From NCBI GenBank assembly GCA_030148805.1, contig JASBSS010000036.1, positions 121,144-185,143 of the forward strand: 64,000 bases of DNA, read 5' to 3'. Made by a program: the position numbers and the translations under genes. Each line of letters begins with the position of its first letter. Position 1 is the stretch's first letter. Origin of the DNA: Thiogranum sp. (GTDB lineage: Bacteria > Pseudomonadota > Gammaproteobacteria > DSM-19610). The notes beneath the pieces are model-generated. The model searched no databases. It saw only the letters and a program-made list of their open reading frames with translations, and had not been told where the DNA came from. This document shows positions 10,300 to 19,261 of this stretch, piece by piece.

Positions 10300-11388
10300 T
10301 CAGCCGGCCGCGCCCGGTTGATCCTGCGGCGGCGGCAGCGGCGGCGCCGGACGCGGCCAGACGCGCATCACCGCCTTGACCAGGGTGGCCAGCGGAATGG
10401 CGAAAAACACCCCCCAGAACCCCCACAGGCCTCCGAACACCAGCACCGCCAGAATGATGGCCACCGGGTGCAGATTGACCACTTCGGAAAACAACAAAGG
10501 CACCAGCACGTTGCCGTCGAGCGCCTGGATCACGCCGTAGGCCACCAGCACGTACCAGAACTCGGGCGTCCAGCCCCACTGGAAAAAGGCGATGGCGGCG
10601 ATCGGCAGGGTGACCGCGGCCGCGCCGATGTAGGGAATGACCACCGAGAAGGCCACCAGGGTGGCCAGCAACACGGCGTACTGCAACCCCATGAACAGGA
10701 AGGTCAGATACGTGACCACGCCGACGATGAGAATCTCCCAGATCTTGCCGCGCACATAGTTGGCGATCTGGCCGTTGACCTCCTGCCAGACGCTGGCGCT
10801 GAGCGCCCGGTCGCGCGGCAGATAGCCGCTCAGCCAGGCGATGATGCGTTCCTTGTCCTTGAGGAAGAAAAACACCAGCACCGGCACCAGGATCAGATAC
10901 ACCAACAGGGTGATGATCCCCACCACCGAGGCCACCGACACGGTCACCACCCGCTGGCCGAGGCTGGCCAGCTCGGCGCGAATGGCGTTTATCAGGTCCT
11001 GCACCTGGGCCTGGCTGATCAGATCGGGATAGCGCGAGGGCAGGCGCATGATCGCCTCCTGCCCGGCGCTGATGATGTTGGGCAGCTGATTGAACAGCTG
11101 GGTCACCTGATAGGACAGGCGTGGCAGCAGCCACAACAATGCGAAGGCCAGAAACAGCATGAAAATGACGAACACCGCCGCCACCGCCAGTAGCCGCGGA
11201 ATGCCGCGCGCCTGTAGCGTGCCGACCACGCCGTCGAGCAGGTAGGCCAGCACCAGCGCCGCCAGCACCGGCGCCAGCATATTGCCCAGGGTCATCACGA
11301 TGAGGAAACCGGCGATCAGCAACAGCGCCAGGATCACCGCCTGCGGGTCGGCGAAAAAGCGCTGGAACCACTCGCGGATCACCTGCAT
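10300..11388 (-). CDS. AI-2E family transporter (PerM/YdiK-type membrane protein)
   Basis: The protein has 362 residues, with around eight hydrophobic segments, for example ALLLIAGFLIVMTLGNMLAP and VLAVAAVFVIFMLFLAFALL, and the family pattern VPYIGAAAVTLPIAAIAFFQWG. Family members include the TqsA autoinducer-2 exporter and sodium-proton antiporters, so the substrate is not predictable. Its ATG shares the A of the preceding gene's TGA (TGATG), so it is translationally coupled to the 130-residue gene upstream. Confidence 0.85.
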   Translation of the reverse strand: MQVIREWFQRFFADPQAVILALLLIAGFLIVMTLGNMLAPVLAALVLAYLLDGVVGTLQARGIPRLLAVAAVFVIFMLFLAFALLWLLPRLSYQVTQLFNQLPNIISAGQEAIMRLPSRYPDLISQAQVQDLINAIRAELASLGQRVVTVSVASVVGIITLLVYLILVPVLVFFFLKDKERIIAWLSGYLPRDRALSASVWQEVNGQIANYVRGKIWEILIVGVVTYLTFLFMGLQYAVLLATLVAFSVVIPYIGAAAVTLPIAAIAFFQWGWTPEFWYVLVAYGVIQALDGNVLVPLLFSEVVNLHPVAIILAVLVFGGLWGFWGVFFAIPLATLVKAVMRVWPRPAPPLPPPQDQPGAAG

Positions 11389-11780
11389 CAGCCGTCGCCG
11401 TCCTGCACGAGTTGGCGATACTGCTCGGCGAAGGCCCGCTCGAGTTCGTCGATCACCGCGGTGGCCTCGCGCCCGTGCAGCACGTGCTGGGTGACCAGAT
11501 CGGAGGTCATGCCCAGCATTTTCTTTTTATCCAGCATGAAATAGGTCTGCGACAGGCGTTTGACCGCGGCCACCACCTTTTCCTCCTCCGGCCGGGGAAT
11601 TTCCGCCGGTGGCGGAATCTCAACCGGTTCGGGGGGCGCCGACGCGACCGGCGCCAGACCCTGTAGCGGCGCGCCGGCGCGGCTGTGGAGGAATTCGGCA
11701 AAGCGCATCAGCGCCTCGAGATCGGCGGGGGGCAACGCATCGGCCAGTTGCAGCAACGCGTCTTTTTGTTGTGGCGTCAT
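11388..11780 (-). CDS. Uncharacterised small protein coupled to the AI-2E transporter
   Basis: I do not recognise this 130-residue protein. The N-terminus (MTPQQKDALLQLADALPPADLEALMRFAEFL) is acidic and helical, a proline-rich linker follows (PPEPVEIPPPAEIPRP), and a conserved-looking helical C-terminus contains QTYFMLDKKKMLG and LHGREATAVIDELERAF. There is no signal peptide or membrane segment. It lies between the LysR gene and the transporter, overlapping the latter by one base, which suggests a shared transcript. The family-like LLQLADALP start resembles small antitoxin-like proteins, but this is weak. Confidence 0.75.
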   Translation of the reverse strand: MTPQQKDALLQLADALPPADLEALMRFAEFLHSRAGAPLQGLAPVASAPPEPVEIPPPAEIPRPEEEKVVAAVKRLSQTYFMLDKKKMLGMTSDLVTQHVLHGREATAVIDELERAFAEQYRQLVQDGDG

Positions 11781-11788
11781 GCCACGCT

Positions 11789-12697
11789 TTATACAACTTC
11801 GGGGTGCGCTTTGCAGTAGTTTCGGGCGAATTCCAGCAGTTCATCCATGGCGCGATGGCGGAATTTCTGCTTCTGGTGGACGAAGGAGAAGGGGCGCTCC
11901 AGGCTGGGGTTGAGGATCAGCGACACCAGGGTGCCGAGCTTGAGCTCCTTCTGCACCGTGGCCGAGGACATGATGGAGACCCCCATCCCCGCCTCCACCG
12001 CGCCCTTGATCGACTCGGGACTGCCCAGTTCCATGGTCAGGTTGACCTGGGCGTTGTTCACGCCCTGTTCGTTCATGTAGTCGGCGATCACCTCGCGCGT
12101 GCCCGAGCCCTCCTCGCGACAGATATAGGGGTAGTCGAGCAGCTCCTGGATGGTCACCGAACCGCGCCCGGCCAGCGGGTGCTGCGGGGCCACCACCGCC
12201 ACCAGCTTGTCGACGCGACAGACCTCCACCACCAGGTTCTTGTTCATCACCGGCGATTCCACCACGCCCAGGTCGATGACGTTGTTTTCCACCATGTTGA
12301 CGATGCCGTCGGAATTCGACACCTTGAGCTGCACGTTGACGTCGGGATAGCGCTTCTTGAAGTCGCCCAGCAGCGCCGGGAGCATGTATTCGGCGATGGT
12401 GGTGCTGGCGCCCAGCATGAGCACACCGCTGACATCGCCGGTCATCTCCCGCACCGCGCTTTCCATCTCCGAATACAGCTCGAAAATCCTGTCGGAGTAT
12501 TCGTAGACGCGCTTGCCGGCCTCGGTGAGGCTGATGCGGTTGTGGGTGCGATCGAACAGGCGGGTGTTGAAATGCTCTTCGAGCTGGCGCACCTGGAAGG
12601 TCACCGCCGGTTGCGTCATGTGCAGCGACTCCGCGGCCTTGGTGAAACTCAACAGCCGCGCGACTGTGTGGAAAACCTGCAATCTCCGATCTGCCAT
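11789..12697 (-). CDS. LysR-family transcriptional regulator
   Basis: The protein has 302 residues from ATG 12697 (MADRRLQVFHTVARLLSF), with CAGCAGGT upstream; an in-frame start at 12763 adds 22 residues without a family match. The winged helix-turn-helix covers roughly residues 3-60 (FTKAAESLHMTQPAVTFQVR), followed by a LysR substrate-binding domain containing REEGSGTRE. This last motif and the overall pattern resemble CbbR/CysB-like and YeiE-type members. It is the first gene of a unit with the 130-residue protein and the transporter. Its effector and targets are unknown. Confidence 0.88.
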   Translation of the reverse strand: MADRRLQVFHTVARLLSFTKAAESLHMTQPAVTFQVRQLEEHFNTRLFDRTHNRISLTEAGKRVYEYSDRIFELYSEMESAVREMTGDVSGVLMLGASTTIAEYMLPALLGDFKKRYPDVNVQLKVSNSDGIVNMVENNVIDLGVVESPVMNKNLVVEVCRVDKLVAVVAPQHPLAGRGSVTIQELLDYPYICREEGSGTREVIADYMNEQGVNNAQVNLTMELGSPESIKGAVEAGMGVSIMSSATVQKELKLGTLVSLILNPSLERPFSFVHQKQKFRHRAMDELLEFARNYCKAHPEVV

Positions 12698-12849
12698 ACC
12701 TGCTGACTCTGCCGTGCTGTGCCGCGGCGCCGAATGGAACCCCGCCGATAACTTTAGATCCAATAAAAAATATTGATCAGGGCGGGAACCATACAGGAGT
12801 AAACGGATTTTTGCATGTTTTTTGTCCCCGTGGAGTCCGGGGAGCAGAA

Positions 12850-12873
12850 AGCCGGGCGGCGGGCCGCCCGGCT
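12850..12873 (-). terminator. GC-rich hairpin downstream of the second chemoreceptor
   Basis: A perfect 11-bp stem (AGCCGGGCGGC / GCCGCCCGGCT) with a GG loop lies 23 bp past the chemoreceptor stop. In minus-strand sense the stem is followed by TTTCT, a weak U tract, so it is a likely but suboptimal intrinsic terminator. Confidence 0.55.
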
Positions 12874-12895
12874 CGAGGCGGGAATCGTCCGGGCG

Positions 12896-14074
12896 TCAGA
12901 CCCTGAACTGGGCCATCAACGCCTGCTGTTCGGCCGCCAGCCTGGCCAGCTCCTCGCTGGCCTGGGCGGTCTGCTGGGCGCCCTCGGCCGAACGGTCCGC
13001 GACCTCACGGATGTTGTTCATGTTGGTCTGCATTTCCGCGGCCACCGCGCTCTGCTCCTCGGCCGCGCTGGCGATCATGGTGTTCATATCGTTGATGGCC
13101 GAGACGGAGCCGGCGATCATGCCCAGCGACTCAGCCGCCTTTTCCACCAGTTCCGAGCTCTGCTGCGCCTTGCCCTGCGCGCCTTCCATCACCTTGACCG
13201 CGTCGCCGGCGCCGCTTTGCAGGCGCAGGATCATGTCCTGAATCTCCTGGGTGGACTGCTGGGTGCGGCTGGCCAGCGTGCGCACCTCGTCGGCCACCAC
13301 CGCGAAACCCCGGCCCTGCTCGCCGGCGCGCGCCGCTTCGATGGCGGCGTTCAGCGCCAGCAGGTTGGTCTGCTCGGCGATGCCGCGAATCACGTCCAGC
13401 ACCGAGCCGATGTTTTCGCTTTCTTTCTCCAGATTACGGATCACCTGGGCGGCGGAGTCCACCTCGCTGACCAGCGCCTCGATGCCGCCGATCGCCTCGG
13501 TGGCCACCAGAGCGCCGCTTTTGGCCTCGCTGTCGGCGCTTTGCGCCGCGTTGGAAGCATCGGCGGCGTTGCGCGCGACCTCCTGCACCGTTCCGGTCAT
13601 TTCGTTCATGGCCGAGGCGATACTGTCGATCTCCAGCTGCTGCGCCTTGACGCCACGACTGGTCTCGTCGGTGATGGTCGAGGTCTGCTCGGCGGCGGCC
13701 GCCAACTGGGTGGTCACGCCGGTGATCTGTCCGATCATGTTGCGCAGATTGGCCGCCATATGATTGAAGGCGTCGATGATCTCGCCGATCAGATCGGCGC
13801 TGCGCATCTCACAGGTTTGCGAGATATCGTTGTGGCTGATGGCGTTGGCGATCTCGGCGATACGCTTCAACCGCTTCAACAACATCACATGCACCAAACC
13901 GTAAATCGCCAGTCCGCAGCCAAAGCCGGACACCATGCTGGCGGCAAAAAACCAGCCGAACATGCCTTCCTTCCACTCCACAAACCAGTCGGTGATGATG
14001 GGATACATCCCACTGATCACCAGGCCGAAAGAAACACATGCGATTAGCAGATTACGGAGAATGCTCGGTTTCAT
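12896..14074 (-). CDS. Methyl-accepting chemotaxis protein with minimal periplasmic loop
   Basis: The protein has 392 residues from ATG 14074 ([20 protein letters not shown]); ATG 14092 is less likely. TM1 lies near residues 8-30 and TM2 ([20 protein letters not shown]) near 40-65, leaving only about a dozen residues outside. A HAMP domain ([18 protein letters not shown]) and a full signalling domain follow, with [19 protein letters not shown]. With almost no extracytoplasmic domain, it may sense the membrane state or an internal signal rather than a periplasmic ligand. Confidence 0.9.
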   Translation of the reverse strand: MKPSILRNLLIACVSFGLVISGMYPIITDWFVEWKEGMFGWFFAASMVSGFGCGLAIYGLVHVMLLKRLKRIAEIANAISHNDISQTCEMRSADLIGEIIDAFNHMAANLRNMIGQITGVTTQLAAAAEQTSTITDETSRGVKAQQLEIDSIASAMNEMTGTVQEVARNAADASNAAQSADSEAKSGALVATEAIGGIEALVSEVDSAAQVIRNLEKESENIGSVLDVIRGIAEQTNLLALNAAIEAARAGEQGRGFAVVADEVRTLASRTQQSTQEIQDMILRLQSGAGDAVKVMEGAQGKAQQSSELVEKAAESLGMIAGSVSAINDMNTMIASAAEEQSAVAAEMQTNMNNIREVADRSAEGAQQTAQASEELARLAAEQQALMAQFRV

Positions 14075-14418
14075 AGATGTCTCGCTTAACACTCTGAGGG
14101 GGTTGAAATCGCCGCGCGGCGACCCGCTTTTCCTGAATTACCACTCGTATTACGGCAAAAATCGGCGCGGCTTAAGTTTTGTGACAAAAGTCAGGTTTAG
14201 AACGCTTCTAACCGCATACCCACCTGCGGGATGGAAGTCGCAAGCCCCGGGCGCCACTGCCCACGATTTTTCTCCGTAATCAATCTGTAGCGGCCGCCGC
14301 CCGGGCCGGCTTGAGACCCCCCGCCCCGGTGTGCTGCACTCCGCCCGCTCGAGGAAGCCGCTCCAGCGACAAAAAAAACCCCGCCGAAGCGGGGTGGGAA
14401 GCGGTGCTTCGCGGTCGC
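14075..14418. other. Gene-free interval, 344 bp
   Basis: This interval lies between the start of the second chemoreceptor and the end of the DUF302-like gene, both on the minus strand. It holds the terminator of the latter (14371-14394) and must hold the chemoreceptor promoter. A GCCGATTT, resembling the -10 of flagellar sigma-28 promoters, occurs on the minus strand near 14160, but no TAAA box lies at the proper distance. Nothing else was recognised. Confidence 0.6.
14371..14394 (-). terminator. Intrinsic terminator of the DUF302-like gene
   Basis: In minus-strand sense it reads CCCCGC-TTCG-GCGGGG followed by eight U residues. The stable UUCG tetraloop and long U tract make a textbook rho-independent terminator, 25 bp past the stop codon. 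Confidence 0.93.
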
Positions 14419-15354
14419 TTATTGCTCGGAACCGCCGGCGGCTTCGGTCAGCGCCTTCTGAATGGCGTTGGGGCTGGCCATCAGTTTCATGAAACTGTTG
14501 GCGCCCATCATCTTCAGGTCCGGGTAGTGCACCGCCATACGGAAGCGCATGTGCAGGGCCACCACCTTGTTGCCGTCGACCATGATCTCGTAGGGCAGAT
14601 AGGCAGTACCTTTGAGCTCGGCGAAGTCGACCACACTCATGATGTGTTGCTCGTCCATGTTCTCATCGCCACCTTCCCCGGCCCGGCGCGCCACGCCGAG
14701 GACCGTCACGTTGCCGGGCAGATCCAGTCGATACACCTTGGTGACACCCCCGACCCCGGCGGCGAGATTCTTCTCCAGCGTGTCGACCGCCTTTTTATGC
14801 GAGTCGTATTCGGCCAGCTTGTAGACGTCGTCGAAATACTCCATGCCGAAGGTGTAATGGTACTTGCGCAGCTTGCGCGCGCTCAGCCCCTTGTCGGAAC
14901 CGAAGGTGTCCTGCGCGCCGAGGGCACCCTTCAGCGCCTCGTTCACCCCGTTGAGATCCGATTTCAGGCGATAGGCATTGGCGATATACAGCGGGTTGGC
15001 GTAGGCCACCTGCACCTCGTCGCCCACCTGCGTGACCGCCACCCGCCAGGGCGCGGCGAAACCGCCGTACTCGCTCATCCCGGCGACCTTCTTCAGCTCG
15101 GCATTGGTCACCACGATCACTTCGGCGTTATCCACGAAGGTGTTCGCATACGGGCTGTACGAACCCAGGATCTGGAAACCCGCGCCGGTCAACGCCGCCT
15201 TGGTCTCCTGCACCTTGGCGGCAAAATCGCCCGGCCCCTTGCTCGCCAGGACAAATGGCTTGAAGCGCTCCGCCGCCTGCACGCCGCCGGCCAGCGGCAG
15301 CAGCAACACAGCGCTCAACATCAACAGCGAAGTCATTCGTTTGAACATGGTCAT
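14419..15354 (-). CDS. Secreted uncharacterised protein, DUF302-like
   Basis: The protein has 311 residues. A signal peptide (MTMFKRMTSLLMLSAVLLLP...GVQAAE) implies a periplasmic or surface location. The mature part begins RFKPFVLASKGPGDFAAKV and contains ALTGAGFQILGSYSPY and VIVVTNAEL, resembling the DUF302 fold; no catalytic motif, heme site or Cys pair is visible. A second half has YLPYEIMVDGNKVVALHMRFR. It lies just downstream of a FadL channel on the same strand but is separated from it by a strong terminator. The function is unknown; the neighbourhood suggests a role with sulfur or hydrophobic substrates. Confidence 0.75.
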   Translation of the reverse strand: MTMFKRMTSLLMLSAVLLLPLAGGVQAAERFKPFVLASKGPGDFAAKVQETKAALTGAGFQILGSYSPYANTFVDNAEVIVVTNAELKKVAGMSEYGGFAAPWRVAVTQVGDEVQVAYANPLYIANAYRLKSDLNGVNEALKGALGAQDTFGSDKGLSARKLRKYHYTFGMEYFDDVYKLAEYDSHKKAVDTLEKNLAAGVGGVTKVYRLDLPGNVTVLGVARRAGEGGDENMDEQHIMSVVDFAELKGTAYLPYEIMVDGNKVVALHMRFRMAVHYPDLKMMGANSFMKLMASPNAIQKALTEAAGGSEQ

Positions 15355-15440
15355 TCCTCTCTCTCCTCAGTCCGCGGGTGGACATCCCCCCGACGGATTT
15401 TATTAAAAGTATTTGTGGTATTCGACTGCGTATTTACTTC

Positions 15441-15479
15441 AAAAAGCAGAAGGGTCACGGCGAAGCGCGACCCTTCTGC
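15441..15479 (-). terminator. Intrinsic terminator of the minus-strand FadL gene
   Basis: An 11-bp perfect stem (GCAGAAGGGTC / GACCCTTCTGC) with a 12-nt loop is followed in minus-strand sense by UUUUU. It ends the FadL transcript 34 bp after the stop, so the DUF302-like gene downstream must have its own promoter. Confidence 0.92.
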
Positions 15480-15512
15480 GGCAGACAAATCAAGTTTGTC
15501 CGGTAACAGGCA

Positions 15513-17009
15513 TCAGAAGCGCATGCCGTAGCTGATTTCCAGCGCGTTCTGGTACATGTCGTTCTTGGCGGTGTAACTGAAGGCCGCGTTAGGACCCGTT
15601 CCCTGATATGTATACTGCACGTCATTGCGCAGCGCATGCATGTAGGTCACGGTAACTTCGCTGTTCGCATTCAAGCTGCGGGTAAAGCCAGCGGTAATGT
15701 GTTTTTCCACCACGGCAGGCGCGAGCACGTTGAACAAAGCCTGATCGTCGTCATAAGGCACTTGGCCGTAATTGAAGCCCGCGCGGAAGGTCCAGTCGCT
15801 GTTGTAGGCATAATTGACACCGACCTTGTAGACCCAGATGTCATCCCAGCCGAAACCCCAACCGTCGTTGCTGCCCAGCGGATTGGAAATCAGCGCAGGG
15901 TTACCGATCAGCGCGCCGGTAAAGGCGTTAAAGAACTCGTCGGCCGTCGGCCCCTTGTTCGCGATCGCCTTGACCTCGCTGTAAAGGATGCGGGTGACGT
16001 CGGCGGCAACGGTCAAGCTCGGTGTCGCCTTGAAAGCGATACCGGCACCAAAAGTCGGCGGAATGTCAAAATCGCCCTGCTCAGCAAACAGGCCGGAATA
16101 CTTCTTGAACTTGTCCATGTAGATCTTGGAACGCGCCATCGCACCGATGGAAACGGGACCGAAGTTACCCAGATAACCGATCTGCGCACCGAAGCCGTAA
16201 GCGTCGTCGTTGCCATTGTTGGTGACGTTCCCCGGATCAGAGGAAAACGCCTGGAACAAACCCAAGCCATAGGCTCTGAAAGTCTGGTAACCAAGTACAG
16301 GTGAAAAACCAATGGATTGGTTTTCAGTGAACTTATAAGCGATAGTGGGCGTAATCAGCACTTGCCCGAGATTGACGCCTAATGAAGGGCGCGCGTTGGG
16401 ATTGTTATACAGGGCGTTCAAATTAGGATCGATCTGCGCGGCAGGCACGCCACCGTTCTCCAGCGCGCCCGCAAAGCCTGAGGGGCCGCCGGGCTGAAAT
16501 GTTCCTGTGCTCGTATCTCCGATAGCGGGCGCGAAGGCGGTTGTAAAGATATTGCCAGTACCCGAATCTGCGTCCCCATAGCGCGTATTCATGCCACCAT
16601 TTCCGACCACGGCCATACCAATACTGACCCGATCAGACCAAGCTTTAGCAATACCAAAATGCGGAATGAAAAAAGCATTGGAGCGACTCTTCTCGCTGGA
16701 CAGCATCCCCTGCCGCGGGCCGTTGCCCATATCGGGAATCGCGAGGCCACTTGCGTCCACTTCTCCGGAGCGCTTGGGTTTAAAAAGCTCGACGCCGGCA
16801 TCGAAGCGGCTGCCTACCTCCGAGACCGTCGCCGGGTTGATGGCCGCGGCCATACCGTCCTGACCAAAGGCGATACCCGCCCCGGCCATGCCGCGGTTCT
16901 TGGAACCCGCGCCGATCTTGAAATAGCCGTTGGTGGCCTGGGCCAGTGGCGACGCCAAGAGCGAGGCCACGGCCAGCGACGTCAGGGTGTGTTTCAGGAT
17001 ACCTTTCAT
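15513..17009 (-). CDS. FadL/TodX-family outer-membrane channel
   Basis: The protein has 498 residues from ATG 17009 (MKGILKHTLTSLAVASLLAS), with GAGGAA 8 nt upstream. The signal peptide ends at AQA; the mature N-terminus is TNGYFKIGAGSKNRGMAGAGIAFGQ, and the family NPA signature appears as INPATVSEVG. The C-terminus ends in Phe (YGMRF), as for BAM substrates. FadL channels let hydrophobic molecules cross the outer membrane. Codon use looks less G+C-rich than neighbours, possibly for high expression. A second, divergent FadL gene begins 298 bp away. Whether it moves fatty acids, hydrocarbons or sulfur is not settled by sequence. Confidence 0.9.
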   Translation of the reverse strand: MKGILKHTLTSLAVASLLASPLAQATNGYFKIGAGSKNRGMAGAGIAFGQDGMAAAINPATVSEVGSRFDAGVELFKPKRSGEVDASGLAIPDMGNGPRQGMLSSEKSRSNAFFIPHFGIAKAWSDRVSIGMAVVGNGGMNTRYGDADSGTGNIFTTAFAPAIGDTSTGTFQPGGPSGFAGALENGGVPAAQIDPNLNALYNNPNARPSLGVNLGQVLITPTIAYKFTENQSIGFSPVLGYQTFRAYGLGLFQAFSSDPGNVTNNGNDDAYGFGAQIGYLGNFGPVSIGAMARSKIYMDKFKKYSGLFAEQGDFDIPPTFGAGIAFKATPSLTVAADVTRILYSEVKAIANKGPTADEFFNAFTGALIGNPALISNPLGSNDGWGFGWDDIWVYKVGVNYAYNSDWTFRAGFNYGQVPYDDDQALFNVLAPAVVEKHITAGFTRSLNANSEVTVTYMHALRNDVQYTYQGTGPNAAFSYTAKNDMYQNALEISYGMRF

Positions 17010-17171
17010 AGTTCCATTCCTCGTGTCCGTAATGTTCAATGATATTCCCCTTTCTCTTTGTGGTTGTTAATATGCAACATGTTCTTGGGGATTAACCACA
17101 AAGATGTAATACAACGCACTGTAATGTCAATCACATAATGCCCCCAAAGCAAAATACATGCCCAAATTTAT

Positions 17172-17191
17172 ATATCAGCAATCACTAATAC
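17172..17191. promoter_or_regulatory. Operator-like palindrome in the divergent FadL gap (copy 1)
   Basis: ATATCAGCAATCACTAATAC differs at only 3 of 20 positions from the perfect palindrome at 21114-21133 read on the minus strand. It is an 8-4-8 imperfect dyad next to an AT-rich TTATATAT stretch in the 298-bp gap between two divergent outer-membrane genes. A shared regulator is inferred. Confidence 0.55.
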
Positions 17192-17307
17192 TTAGCGACC
17201 TTTCTTAACAGGCCACTCAAGCCCCGCTACACTTGAGCTAGCCCACTTATCGGCAGTAAGCTCGATCTCCGTAGCAGAGGCACAACAGCTTAGAAGAGGA
17301 GCAGGGG

Positions 17308-18666
17308 ATGCGAAACAGACATGTCAAACTTTCGGCGCTATCCTGGTTGAGTGGCGGAATCCTGGCCGCCCTCGCCTCCCACAGCCTCGCCGCCGGCTTC
17401 GCCCTGATCGAGCAGAGCGCCCGCCAGACCGGCAACGCCTATGCCGGGGGCGCGGCCGCGGCCAACGACGCCTCGACCCTGTATTTCAACCCCGCGGGCA
17501 TCACCCGCCTGCCCGCCCAGGTGGTGGGCGCGCTGCATTACGTGGCGCCCTCGGCCGAGTTCAGCGGCAGCGCGACGGATATCTTCGGCAACCCGGTGTC
17601 CGGCGGTGACGGCGGCGATGCCGGTCAACCCGGGGTGATTCCCAACTTTTATATCACCACGCCCTTGGGCAGCGGTCTGTATGCCGGCCTGGGGATCACC
17701 GCGCCCTTCGCCCTCTCGACCAAATACGACGCCGACTGGAAGGGCCGTTACATGGCGATCGAGTCGGAAGTGCACACCGTCAACTTCAACCCCAGCGTCG
17801 CCTATCGCCTCGGTCCGCACCTGTCGCTCGGCGCGGGCGTCAGCCTGCAATACATCGAGGCCAAGCTGACCCAGGCGGTCGACCAGGGCAGCCTGTGCGC
17901 GCCCACCCAGGCGCAGTTGCAGGCCGCCGGCGTGCCGGGCGCCGACCCGGCCATTTGCGCCGGTCTCACGCCCCAGGGCAACGACGGCCTGGCGCAGGTG
18001 AAGGGCGACAACTGGGCCGGCGGTTTCAACGTCGGGCTCCTGTACGAACCCAGCGAACAGACGCGCGTGGGCCTGAGTTACCGCTCGGGTATTAAACAAC
18101 AGTTGACGGGCAACGCCCGCTTCAGCGGCATCGTGCCGCAGTTCTCGAGCTTCGGGATTTTCGTGCCCACCAACGTCACCGCCTCGGCGGACCTGCCGGC
18201 CAGCGCCTCGCTCAGCCTGTGGCACGACCTCAACCCGAGCTGGTCGGTGATGGCCGACGCCACCTGGACCGGCTGGAGCAGCTTCGACGAGCTGCGCATC
18301 AGCTACGATTCCTTCCAGCCCGACACGGTGGTCGACGAAAGCTGGAACAACTCCATGCGCTATGCCCTGGGCCTGGATTATCGTTACGACAGCAAGTGGA
18401 CCTTCCGCGCCGGCGCCGCCTTCGACGAGACACCGATCCCCAACAGCACCCACCGCACGGCGCGCATTCCGGGTGAAGACCGCATCTGGGCCTCACTGGG
18501 CGTGAGCTATCAAATCAGCCCTTCACTGGGCCTCGACCTGGGTTATGCGCACCTGTTCGTGAAGGATCCGAAAATCAACGAGACCTCGACCAGCGCCGGC
18601 AACCTGACTGGGGAATATGACGCGACGGTGGATATCGTCAGTGCGCAGGTGGTGTGGAATCTTTGA
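17308..18666 (+). CDS. FadL-family outer-membrane channel (second copy)
   Basis: The protein has 452 residues. A strong ribosome site GAGGAGCAGGGG precedes ATG 17308. The signal peptide is MRNRHVKLSALSWLSGGILA...SLAA, with mature AGFALIEQSARQTGNAYAGGAA; the signature is FNPAGITRLP. A 35-residue loop (roughly residues 193-225) holds two Cys (SLCAPT and AICAG) that could form a surface disulfide. The C-terminal strand ends VVWNL. This copy resembles E. coli FadL more than its divergent partner does. It follows an operator-like palindrome and is probably a single-gene transcript. Confidence 0.92.
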   Translation: MRNRHVKLSALSWLSGGILAALASHSLAAGFALIEQSARQTGNAYAGGAAAANDASTLYFNPAGITRLPAQVVGALHYVAPSAEFSGSATDIFGNPVSGGDGGDAGQPGVIPNFYITTPLGSGLYAGLGITAPFALSTKYDADWKGRYMAIESEVHTVNFNPSVAYRLGPHLSLGAGVSLQYIEAKLTQAVDQGSLCAPTQAQLQAAGVPGADPAICAGLTPQGNDGLAQVKGDNWAGGFNVGLLYEPSEQTRVGLSYRSGIKQQLTGNARFSGIVPQFSSFGIFVPTNVTASADLPASASLSLWHDLNPSWSVMADATWTGWSSFDELRISYDSFQPDTVVDESWNNSMRYALGLDYRYDSKWTFRAGAAFDETPIPNSTHRTARIPGEDRIWASLGVSYQISPSLGLDLGYAHLFVKDPKINETSTSAGNLTGEYDATVDIVSAQVVWNL

Positions 18667-18772
18667 AGGGAAGGCCGGCCCGATTGGTGGTGGTCGAGAT
18701 GCATCGATAGCGGCTATCAACTAGACTATGCCGCCATCAATGGAATCGTAACGAGGCGTACGGAGAACCACC

Positions 18773-19261
18773 ATGGACAAGCTTTACACCATCGGCTATG
18801 AAGGCGCGGATCTGACCGATTTCCTAGATACTCTCAAGCGAGTCGGAACCAACATGCTACTGGATGTCAGGGAACTCCCCATTTCCCGGCGCAAAGGGTT
18901 TTCCAAGACTGCGCTTAAAGAAGCGCTGGCCGCAGTCGGAATCGATTACCGCCACGAAAGACAACTCGGCTCGCCTAAGACGGTTCGCCATCAGCTGCGC
19001 GAAGACTGGGACTACCAGCGGTTTTTCCGGGACTACGATAAGCACCTTAGCCAACAGATCGGTCTCCTGGAACAGCTTACCGAAGAGATTGAGGGTAGCG
19101 TTGCGCTAATGTGCTATGAGAAAGACCATACCACCTGCCACCGTGATTCCGTGGTAAATGAGCTGGCCAACATGATGGATATAGAACCGATTCACTTGGA
19201 AGTGGAGAGGAAGAATGGGAGCAGGGAAACACGTAACAAAACGTATTCGCATACTAGTTAA
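18773..19261 (+). CDS. DUF488 domain protein
   Basis: The protein has 162 residues. It begins DKLYTIGYEGADLTDFLDTLK and carries the DUF488 hallmarks LLDVRELPISRRKGFSK, HERQLGSPK and CYEKDHTTCHRD. These conserved Arg, His and Cys residues suggest a catalytic or nucleotide-binding site, but the reaction is not known. The gene overlaps the next by 47 bp and is visibly lower in G+C than its neighbours. It is the first member of a two-gene accessory cassette. Confidence 0.85.
   Translation: MDKLYTIGYEGADLTDFLDTLKRVGTNMLLDVRELPISRRKGFSKTALKEALAAVGIDYRHERQLGSPKTVRHQLREDWDYQRFFRDYDKHLSQQIGLLEQLTEEIEGSVALMCYEKDHTTCHRDSVVNELANMMDIEPIHLEVERKNGSRETRNKTYSHTS

Noticed and set aside
14140..14200. Sigma-28 flagellar promoter before the second chemoreceptor
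   Set aside because: GCCGATTT is present on the minus strand, but TAAA is not found about 15 bp upstream.
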